Positions 52,530 through 60,425 of a DNA stretch of 64,000 nt are shown here, piece by piece. The position numbers and the translations under genes are program-made. Source of the stretch: SAR202 cluster bacterium (GTDB lineage Bacteria; Chloroflexota; Dehalococcoidia; UBA6926; VFHL01); the NCBI GenBank assembly GCA_009392005.1, contig VFHL01000006.1:136671-200670 (forward strand), in the 5' to 3' direction. Numbering within the stretch: the first letter of the stretch is position 1; each line of letters opens with the position of its first letter. The notes under the pieces were generated by a model. That model did not search any database, had not been told where the DNA came from, and worked only from the letters and a program-made list of their open reading frames with translations.

Positions 52530-52799
52530 ATGGCGGATCGTATTCCTCGTTTAGAAATCATCACATGTATTGAGTGAGAGTATTTTCCACAGGCCGCTTG
52601 GATAGCGACCGAAATGTTTATTGAATTCCGAAGTCAGATCGCTTTAACACTGACACCATCCCACCAATCAGGACAACTTGAAGTGCGTCTGAACGGGAAC
52701 ACGCTATTTGATCGCCAGGCAGAAGGTGACACGTTTCCAGATCTCGACAACGTGAATGGGTGGAAGCAAACAATCCGAAACACTCTTGATTTGTCGTGA
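52530..52799 (+). CDS. SelW/Rdx-family selenoprotein with in-frame TGA (Sec) at 52575-52577
   Basis: AGGAG RBS then ATG; reads MADRIPRLEIITCIEUEYFPQAAWIATEMFIEFRSQIALTLTPSHQSGQLEVRLNGNTLFDRQAEGDTFPDLDNVNGWKQTIRNTLDLS. CxxU, AAW.A.E, FP match the Rdx family. Supplied ORF (52614-52799) is the 3' part only. Confidence 0.85.
52592..52610 (+). promoter_or_regulatory. Bacterial SECIS-like hairpin downstream of in-frame TGA
   Basis: GGCCGCT-TGGAT-AGCGACC: 7-bp stem with one C/A mismatch, 5-nt loop with G at position 2, loop begins 21 nt after TGA. Confidence 0.72.
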
Positions 52800-52961
52800 A
52801 CACCAAAACCAACATGGCATTTGTACGCGACAATCTCTTAATTCGCAAACAAATCCGAGCAGTCGAAAATCCAGCTAAATTTTATTCTAGTGACGATGTA
52901 GATTACAATTGGCAGACAGAACAACTTGAGAAGGCTTTTTGCAAACCTTTCTCTTTTTCAC

Positions 52962-53038
52962 GGGCGGTTAGCTCAGTTGGTTAGAGCACCTGCTTTACAC
53001 GCAGGGGGTCAGAGGTTCGAGTCCTCTATCGCCCACCA
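52962..53038 (+). tRNA. tRNA-Val(TAC)
   Basis: GGGCGGT/ATCGCCC acceptor, TTTACAC anticodon loop, encoded CCA. Confidence 0.95.
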
Positions 53039-53072
53039 CTAATTTCGTATCTAAAAATCGGCTTTACCCCTC
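52993..53072 (+). repeat. att-like direct repeat, copy 1 (3' half of tRNA-Val plus 34 bp downstream)
   Basis: About 76/80 identical to 54475-54554 by hand alignment. Confidence 0.9.
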
Positions 53073-53241
53073 ATCAAATGATCATTTTTATTCACGTTTA
53101 CGGTAGTTTTTTACTGTAAATGTTAATCTGTTTTCTTTTTTCCTTAGCTTTTCGATAGCTCAACGCTGGTTAGAAAACGCCTAGCCTATTCTCTTATAAT
53201 AGACACAAAAGACCTGTTTCGAGATACGTGGAGGTTGATCG

Positions 53242-54351
53242 ATGGGTAGAATGATCCAAGCTCTTCTTGCGTTGACTGTTCTGGTGATGGTCGGGGTATA
53301 TTTGTTCCAGGCCGCGAGTGAACAAGATGTTGATGCAACTGTAGAAGGACAAGCTGAAGCACCAATCGCTGCCGGTTCTGTCAAAGGACAAGAAGGACAG
53401 GGAACACGAGAGGCTGTAGCGACTCACTCAGAAATGCCTACATCTACGTCGGTACCACCGTCCCCTGCCCCAACATCGACTTCAGCCCTGGTTCCAATTG
53501 CGACACCAACGGCTAGGCCGAATTTGACAATTACCAACTCATTCTCGGAGCTACGTTGTAAGGGCCCGGCACAACTGACTAACCTCGCAGAGGACTATTT
53601 AGACAAAGGTGAGTACGATAACGTCATTGAAGTTACCACAGAATTCATTCGCTGTTATCAGGAACACGAATTTTACGACCCAGAGTATGCGCTTGACCCG
53701 CAGTTGCCGCGGAAGGCATTAGCTCACTTGAACCGGGGATCCGCATATCATTTTTTCGGGCGGTACGAACAGGCACTTGAGGATTTCAACGAACACCTTC
53801 GTAGGTATCCAAGCAGCTACCACGGACGCTCTAAACGAGGAATGACTTACTACTACCTCGGGCAATATGAACGGGCGATAGAGGATCTCAGCGAAGCTAT
53901 CCGGAATGATCGGGAGGATCCTCGATGGCCTTTTGGCTTTAGGGGGAATAGTGAACTTTTTCTGCATCGAGGAGATTCGCATTCGGGCCTCGGGCAACAT
54001 GATCGCGCGATTGAGGATTATAACGAAGCCATTCGGATGTACAGCGAAGCGATTCGGCTCGACCCACGGGACTCAAACTCATATGTCGACCGCGGGCTTT
54101 CGTACTCTAGACTCAGCCAGAACGACCGGGCGATTCAGGACTATGACGAGGCGATTCGACTAAACCCAGACTCCCCTAAAACATATATCTATCGCGCGGG
54201 TGCATACTATGATCTCGGCCAGTACGACCGGGCGATTCAGGACTATGACGAGGCGATTCGATTAGATCCAAACGATGAAACTACCGCTAATAATCGTAGC
54301 CTCGCATGCTCCATGCTGGCTGCTGCGCAGAAAAGTCAGTTTGGCTGCTAG
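53242..54351 (+). CDS. Secreted/membrane-anchored TPR-repeat protein
   Basis: N-terminal hydrophobic segment, Thr/Pro linker, repeated GQYDRAIQDYDEAIRLDPND units. Confidence 0.92.
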   Translation: MGRMIQALLALTVLVMVGVYLFQAASEQDVDATVEGQAEAPIAAGSVKGQEGQGTREAVATHSEMPTSTSVPPSPAPTSTSALVPIATPTARPNLTITNSFSELRCKGPAQLTNLAEDYLDKGEYDNVIEVTTEFIRCYQEHEFYDPEYALDPQLPRKALAHLNRGSAYHFFGRYEQALEDFNEHLRRYPSSYHGRSKRGMTYYYLGQYERAIEDLSEAIRNDREDPRWPFGFRGNSELFLHRGDSHSGLGQHDRAIEDYNEAIRMYSEAIRLDPRDSNSYVDRGLSYSRLSQNDRAIQDYDEAIRLNPDSPKTYIYRAGAYYDLGQYDRAIQDYDEAIRLDPNDETTANNRSLACSMLAAAQKSQFGC

Positions 54352-54474
54352 AAAAGCTTGATCGATTTACTACAACAGTTGGGAGAGACAGTGAGTTACA
54401 ACATCAGACAAAACACATACAAACACCGAACACGGTGGAGGAGCGAGTTATCGGGAGAGACAACCGATCTTCTA

Positions 54475-54554
54475 CTTTACACGCAGGGGGTCAGAGGTTC
54501 GAGTCCTCTATCGTCCACCACTAATTTCGTATCTAAAAAGTGGTTTTACCCCTC
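54475..54554 (+). repeat. att-like direct repeat, copy 2 (tRNA-Val 3' remnant)
   Basis: ctttacacgcagggggtcagaggttcgagtcctctatcgtccaccactaatttcgtatctaaaaa... duplicates tRNA-Val 3' end without a 5' half. Confidence 0.9.
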
Positions 54555-54748
54555 GCTCCGTGATTTCCCACTATCGACTCTACCCCAACTTTGACCCCAA
54601 CCACGGCGTAATTCGGTCGTGCTTGAAAGAGTGTTTTTGATGACAAACGAGGGGATAGTGTTTACCCTTTGGTGCGTGACAATACACATCAATACGGTTG
54701 TTGGTGTCACGCCATCTGTCACACTTTTAGTGGAGAAGGGGGTCACTT

Positions 54749-57700
54749 GTGACGCTATCTAAACTCATGCCACTACTCCTACTCACCGCAGCGTTTATGC
54801 TGGTGGTTAATTGTGGTGGAGAAAATCGGACGACGGGTACCCAGGCCCCTGTGACCAAAGCCGTGTCGAGGGTGGAGGTTGAACCTTCGCCTACAAACGA
54901 ACCCGCTACGCCAGAATCGAAAAAATCGGCCACTCCTGAATTGAGTCAAGATAAAGCAACCCCCACACTCACTCAGCCCTCGCCCATCGCCACCCCAACG
55001 CCGATAGTTGAAGCGACGATGGCAGCCAGACCAGAAGGCAATACAGCAAAGACCCAATTTACGATCTCAGGAACTATCCTCTCAGACAATGGAACACCAC
55101 TGGAAAACGCGATTGTAAATGCCCGGACAGAAGCTAGCCAGCCTCTGGTAGAGGGAAAGTCTACAGCAAACGGGATGTTTCGATTGCAGATGGGTGTCGA
55201 AAAATTGCCAGTACGGGTGCTGGTGGAGGTCAGCCATAAAGAAGCGGGTATTCCCACAGTGACCAATGCACGATGGCATAAGGTGGAGACACCAGGAGAG
55301 TCTCAGTTGGGCATCATCGCGCTTCCGGGTGCGGCTGATGCAGGTCTGAACCTTTCGGATGGTGTTGCGCAAAATGATGATGGGTCGATAAAAATAACTG
55401 ATGTTCCGGAGGAAGTGGCACACCTGTTCGCCCGATCATACGACCCTGACGAAGTGCCAGAGATATTTCCCGGTGAATTCGCTGAGGAAGGCGGTTCCCC
55501 GTTGAACTCGGCTGTATTTATGTGGGTTTCCGCACAGGATAACGGGGGGAGCGAAGTGGAACAGCTCTCCAGCCCTGTGACGGTGCGTGTCAGAGTGCCT
55601 CGGTCCCAATGGAAAGACTTGGAGGACATAGTCAGAGGCACAGACCGAATAGAGTTGCCGATTTACGCCTTTGACGAGGCCGGCGCAGTGTGGCGACAGG
55701 AAACAGCACTGGGTTGGCTAGAGGATGAAACAGGGATGGTGTTGCCGGAAGAGGCACAACCAGTGGTGCTCGATGGCTCATATGCTAGAGAGTTACACGC
55801 GACATTTAGAACCGACCATTTCTCGTGGCTCAACCTTGATTATCCTTTCTATGGGCCCTGGACGCAGTCTCTCTTGACCATCGATGAGCGCAACAATCCT
55901 TGCATGTTTGATGCACTGAGGCTCGCCAAGGCAATTGCATTGTCGACTAGTGGTGAAACAGCCTTCTCCATAGTGAACCAGCCCGGGTACAATCATTCTG
56001 AAGAGTTTGCACCAGGCGCCGGACCAGAGGTCAGGACGGAAGCCTTGCTTTTTGGGGATGATGGAGTTTATGGCACTAATGATCCGAACGAAGGATTATA
56101 TGGCTACTACTGGGGCGTTAACCCGAATGAAATCGTGATTGCCTCCGAATTTCTTGACTACTGTTCACCTGGTTCAACTCTAGACGAAAGGAAGAACGTG
56201 ACCCTCACTTTGGCTGCAACGATCCTCCACGAAACAGCGCACTGGAAGGAAGACCACTATGGCCCAGGCCCAGGCCCTCAAGGCCTAATCCCAGGAAGTC
56301 CTGGAGATCCACATTACGAAGAAGGCCATGCGTTGGAGGAGATCCTATTCACAGGCACGATGATATTAGTGGAAACCCCGAGTGGCATTATCATCGAAAT
56401 GGACGGAGATCCGCTGGACAACTCAATAAGAGATTGGTGGCTAAATCCGGACAACTGGCCGCCAGCAAATTCAGCATCAGGTGGAAGCCCAAGTTTAATC
56501 CAACCTTCGCTACAGGGCATCCAACAGGGGTCACTAAGGGACTTCTCCTCCTCCGTGCACTCTGTCAGTCAGACCTCACCAGTAAGCAAATGGCTGAGTG
56601 GAACTGCAAGTGCAGTCGCACCCGCACTCGTGGCTGACCATCAAAGCGGGGAACCACTTCAAGTGAACATATCCAACAGGGAAAGTACGTACAACTTGGG
56701 ACAAAGCATTCCTATCTCGATCACGTACACAAATGTCTCTACCCATTCTATCAAGGTTGTGAATAAAATAGCTCTGGAGGGCTGGCCCGCCCATTTCAAC
56801 ATCATAGATGACCAAGGTCAGCGCATTCCATTTATCGGCCCGGAAGTAAGGCTGCATATCGACAACAGCGATTTTACGACTTTACCGCCAGGCGGTTCTT
56901 TGGCGCTAGAAATAGATCTTACAAGGGATGTAGAGCGGAAAATTCTCCATTACCAACTACTACGACCAGGAACCTATGAAGTGACGATGGTCTACGAAGG
57001 TTTTTTTCGGGGCATTCCCGAAACCGTGTCCAATACTCTGACAATAGAGGTAGTGAACGGGGGCCAAGTCACGGGAACAGTGAGTGACGCAGAGAATGGG
57101 GATCCGTTGCCGGGAGCGACAGTGACAGTCTACCAAGGTGATATATTCTTGGTCTCGGCGGTAGCAGATCCAAATGGCCGATACAAAGTGGATCTGCCTG
57201 CAGTAGATCCAGATTTGGCAAGTGGCTCTGGATCCTATGGAGCTTACCGGTTGGAAGCAAGAGCGCCCGGATACCTGAGAGCGGTACGGACGGATGTGTT
57301 GGTCTCGGCAGGAATAGCTACAGAAGCTGACTTCGCACTTTGGGATCTACGGGCACAGGGATCTATGCGAATCGTGCTAAGCTACCCCACTTCCACCGTA
57401 GGAATGCTTTACCCAAATCTGTGGCTGCCAGAAGAACAGCCATACCACATTGACTACAGCCGCCGAGGGAACCTAGCGACGTGTCCTCGCGCGGAGTTAG
57501 AATTGGGTCTTTCTGCGATCGAAGGGATCCATACGCTTAGAATAACTGAGCTTTTACCAGTGGCCGGGACTTACATCTACGCAGTCTATAACATGTTGGG
57601 TTCGCCACTTCTAGGTGGAGCGGCCATCCCTTGGTCGGCATGGGACGCTCAGGTGCAAGTGTACGATACTACGGGTTTGATCGCTACGTACCAAGTTCCG

Positions 57701-57832
57701 CCCGAAATAAGTGGGCAATGGTGGAACGTGCTGGAGATAAACGCCGTCGACGGGAGTGTGCGTGGCATCAACACTGTGGGCGCTGACCCATCACCGTATG
57801 GGGACACTGGAGTGGGGTGTAGTGCTCAGTAA
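54749..57832 (+). CDS. Large predicted lipoprotein with HExxH motif and carboxypeptidase-regulatory-like domains
   Basis: GTG start; lipobox LVVNC; LAATILHETAHWKEDHYG; FTISGTILSDNGTPLENAIV and GQVTGTVSDAENGDPLPGATV. Confidence 0.8.
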   Translation: MTLSKLMPLLLLTAAFMLVVNCGGENRTTGTQAPVTKAVSRVEVEPSPTNEPATPESKKSATPELSQDKATPTLTQPSPIATPTPIVEATMAARPEGNTAKTQFTISGTILSDNGTPLENAIVNARTEASQPLVEGKSTANGMFRLQMGVEKLPVRVLVEVSHKEAGIPTVTNARWHKVETPGESQLGIIALPGAADAGLNLSDGVAQNDDGSIKITDVPEEVAHLFARSYDPDEVPEIFPGEFAEEGGSPLNSAVFMWVSAQDNGGSEVEQLSSPVTVRVRVPRSQWKDLEDIVRGTDRIELPIYAFDEAGAVWRQETALGWLEDETGMVLPEEAQPVVLDGSYARELHATFRTDHFSWLNLDYPFYGPWTQSLLTIDERNNPCMFDALRLAKAIALSTSGETAFSIVNQPGYNHSEEFAPGAGPEVRTEALLFGDDGVYGTNDPNEGLYGYYWGVNPNEIVIASEFLDYCSPGSTLDERKNVTLTLAATILHETAHWKEDHYGPGPGPQGLIPGSPGDPHYEEGHALEEILFTGTMILVETPSGIIIEMDGDPLDNSIRDWWLNPDNWPPANSASGGSPSLIQPSLQGIQQGSLRDFSSSVHSVSQTSPVSKWLSGTASAVAPALVADHQSGEPLQVNISNRESTYNLGQSIPISITYTNVSTHSIKVVNKIALEGWPAHFNIIDDQGQRIPFIGPEVRLHIDNSDFTTLPPGGSLALEIDLTRDVERKILHYQLLRPGTYEVTMVYEGFFRGIPETVSNTLTIEVVNGGQVTGTVSDAENGDPLPGATVTVYQGDIFLVSAVADPNGRYKVDLPAVDPDLASGSGSYGAYRLEARAPGYLRAVRTDVLVSAGIATEADFALWDLRAQGSMRIVLSYPTSTVGMLYPNLWLPEEQPYHIDYSRRGNLATCPRAELELGLSAIEGIHTLRITELLPVAGTYIYAVYNMLGSPLLGGAAIPWSAWDAQVQVYDTTGLIATYQVPPEISGQWWNVLEINAVDGSVRGINTVGADPSPYGDTGVGCSAQ

Positions 57833-57904
57833 AAACAAGGATATTCAGCCTTGTTAGTAGTGAACATCGATATGAGTGTTTCAGGCTTAGGGTAACATAG
57901 CGAC

Positions 57905-59446
57905 ATGAACCTCAAGGCCATACAGCTAGTTATCCTCACCTCAGCACTTGCGCTCCTGGTTGGTTGTGGTGGAAACCAGAGTGCTGCTACCCCGACCACT
58001 ATAGCTACTCGGGCGCCATCAATGGCCACCCCAATTCCTAACACTAACCCAGCTGACGCTCCAACTACAGCGCAAGACTCTACGAAGGTCGTTGAAGTGC
58101 ATTCCACCTCTTCTGAGACGACACCAATAGCTATATCTACCCTAGTACCTAGTACAGTGAAGAAAACTGGCGCTGAGAAAAATGAAGTTGCGAAAGAAGA
58201 AGTTGCTCCAACCCCATCATTTCCTGAAAACGTGGGGCGAGAAAGCGACGACTCCTTGCATCTCACCGATGAACAAAACCAATGCTTAGAAAATGCTCTG
58301 GGAATTTCAATCATGGAAGAGTTGGCTACGCGCGAACCAACAGAACAGGAACTTATTCATTTCTCCCCTTGTGGCGTGGATATTAATTCGGACTACAGTG
58401 ATTCAAAACACCACCAAGGAGACAGAAACAGCGAACCCTATGGAATCGGATCCGCCGCATTGGCATTCAATGCCAGTGAATACCCCAAAATGTATAGAGA
58501 CACAATTAAAGGTATATGGGAACCTGGAGCTTGGGATCAACTGGCTCGTTTCGTAAGTGATACATCCGGGCAAGAACGGCTGGAATCCTTGGGAATTAAT
58601 ACTGTTTCGGTAGTTGCCTCATTCAACGTCCTTGAAGGTGGCGAGCATGAGTTCCCTTTCACCATTGCTTTTATCGAAACTGAGATAGCGCGATACAAGA
58701 AACTTGGTTTCGCTGTCTTTTTGAGCGGAAACTCAAGGGGAGCTCCGTCCGACGTAAATCCCGAACAAGCCTTGGAGAATTACCTACTGTCCTGCAAGAG
58801 GGCCGCGGTGGAACTTGCTGAAGTGGCGGAGCGATACAATGTTGAGTACTTTTCACCTAATAACGAATTCGAGGGATCATTAGCTGATGAGGCTTTCCCC
58901 AGTCGTTTCCGAAGCTATAATCCACCCGAGACACCATTTGAACCAACTGATCCTGGCACAGATATGCGGGTGGAAGCAGCCTCCGGATGGTTTAACGATA
59001 TATTACCCGATTTAAAGCATGTATTTTCTGGCAAGATAATAGCAAAGGTGGGAGAAGCTCACCCCGCATACAGAGTCGAAGGATACGATTACATAGCATT
59101 TACGATTGACCACCATAACCTGACTCAAGCGGATTTCAGAAGACTCATTAGAAAACAATACAAAGATATTGCTGCTTCTGCTGCCATGAGTGGGGTCTCA
59201 TGGATGGTCGGAGAGGCATACTTCCACTACGGTGACGAGGGATTAGATTTAGATGCTTCAACTAAGAGCTTCCTGAAAGATATGCAACAGCACTATTTTG
59301 ATATATCACTCGATGAGTATCTGAACTTTGATCATGCCTCGCGACCATCGGGATACATCTTTATTGGGTATTTCATGGATGGCATAGAAATTAAGGACTC
59401 AGATTCCGAGACCATAATACGGAATTATTTTACCTTGATGACCTAA
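57905..59446 (+). CDS. Predicted lipoprotein with glycoside-hydrolase-like (TIM-barrel) catalytic region
   Basis: Lipobox ALLVGC, Thr/Pro linker; VEYFSPNNEFEG and SWMVGEAYFHYGDEG resemble clan GH-A acid/base and nucleophile contexts. Confidence 0.55.
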   Translation: MNLKAIQLVILTSALALLVGCGGNQSAATPTTIATRAPSMATPIPNTNPADAPTTAQDSTKVVEVHSTSSETTPIAISTLVPSTVKKTGAEKNEVAKEEVAPTPSFPENVGRESDDSLHLTDEQNQCLENALGISIMEELATREPTEQELIHFSPCGVDINSDYSDSKHHQGDRNSEPYGIGSAALAFNASEYPKMYRDTIKGIWEPGAWDQLARFVSDTSGQERLESLGINTVSVVASFNVLEGGEHEFPFTIAFIETEIARYKKLGFAVFLSGNSRGAPSDVNPEQALENYLLSCKRAAVELAEVAERYNVEYFSPNNEFEGSLADEAFPSRFRSYNPPETPFEPTDPGTDMRVEAASGWFNDILPDLKHVFSGKIIAKVGEAHPAYRVEGYDYIAFTIDHHNLTQADFRRLIRKQYKDIAASAAMSGVSWMVGEAYFHYGDEGLDLDASTKSFLKDMQQHYFDISLDEYLNFDHASRPSGYIFIGYFMDGIEIKDSDSETIIRNYFTLMT

Positions 59447-59529
59447 TCTAGAGGGTATTTATTATTATGAGGGCGCGTCGGCGCTAACTGGAATCTGTGA
59501 TGTGTATCGTGAGCAGAGGAGGTTGATCG

Positions 59530-60267
59530 ATGAGAAGAGTGATCCACGTGCTTCTTGCGTTGACTTCCCTACTCATACTCGGCTGTTCATCAAGTGATCC
59601 TGTTACCACCAGTGAAACCACCACAGTTGTTCCAGAAACCAGCATACCCCCACAATCAAACACCCCAACGCGCCCAACGAAAATAGCGCCTGTCAGGACA
59701 ATCACTCCTGTCATTGATGGAACCGAAATACCGACGATAAATATATCTCCGATTCCAAAAAATCTCCCTCCTTATAACAGAAAAACTTGGCAGCACTGGA
59801 TTGATGAAGACAGTGACTGTCAAAATACACGCCACGAGGTGCTCCTAGAGGAATCTACGGAACCAGTACAATTTACCAATTCAAAGGAATGTTCCGTACT
59901 AACTGGCTCATGGATTGGCCAATTTACAGGTACTCATTTTACGATCGCCAGAAACCTCGACGTCGACCATATGGTCCCCCTTGCCAACGCACATAGGTCC
60001 GGTGGGTGGGCTTGGAATGCTTCCGAAAAGAAAGCGTACGCAAACGATCTGTCTTACACAGGTCATCTCATTGCCGTATCAGCATCAGCGAACAGATCGA
60101 AGGGCGACAAGGGGCCCGAACACTGGCGCCCTCCTGATAAAACTTATTGGTGCACCTATGCCCGAGACTGGATCCGCATAAAAGCGGCGTGGAAATTGAG
60201 TGCCACGAACGCAGAATGGGACGCACTTCGCGAAATGCTTGAGACCTGTCCCGTTGACTCACAATAG
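59530..60267 (+). CDS. Predicted lipoprotein HNH endonuclease (DUF1524/GmrSD C-terminal-like)
   Basis: Lipobox [38 protein letters not shown]...[16 protein letters not shown]. Confidence 0.88.
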   Translation: MRRVIHVLLALTSLLILGCSSSDPVTTSETTTVVPETSIPPQSNTPTRPTKIAPVRTITPVIDGTEIPTINISPIPKNLPPYNRKTWQHWIDEDSDCQNTRHEVLLEESTEPVQFTNSKECSVLTGSWIGQFTGTHFTIARNLDVDHMVPLANAHRSGGWAWNASEKKAYANDLSYTGHLIAVSASANRSKGDKGPEHWRPPDKTYWCTYARDWIRIKAAWKLSATNAEWDALREMLETCPVDSQ

Positions 60268-60425
60268 AAAGAAGAGATTTAACTGTAGGTCACGCTCAGT
60301 TTGAACAATCAGAAATCAAAGGATTCTTATAATGACTTCTGTTGCCCAAGAGGGATTCAACAGGATGTTTCATGGAAGAGCACATTGAAACGACACATCC
60401 GCACGTGAGCACGGATTGTTGATTC

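Noticed and set aside
52304-52564. 86-aa minus-strand ORF in the regulator-selenoprotein intergenic region
   Set aside because: No recognisable domain or good RBS; overlaps the inverted repeats and the start of the selenoprotein.
52614-52799. Supplied 61-aa ORF as an independent small gene
   Set aside because: No RBS at this Met and its sequence is the C-terminal part of the Rdx fold; better explained as the 3' section of the TGA-containing selenoprotein gene.
53097-53120. Hairpin tttacggta-gttttt-tactgtaaa after tRNA-Val
   Set aside because: AT-rich short hairpin without T-tail; could be chance in an AT-rich spacer.
54306-54594. Two plus-strand ORFs ending VRGSSPLSSTT / GQRFESSIVHH
   Set aside because: Translations of the duplicated tRNA-Val 3' remnant; not proteins.
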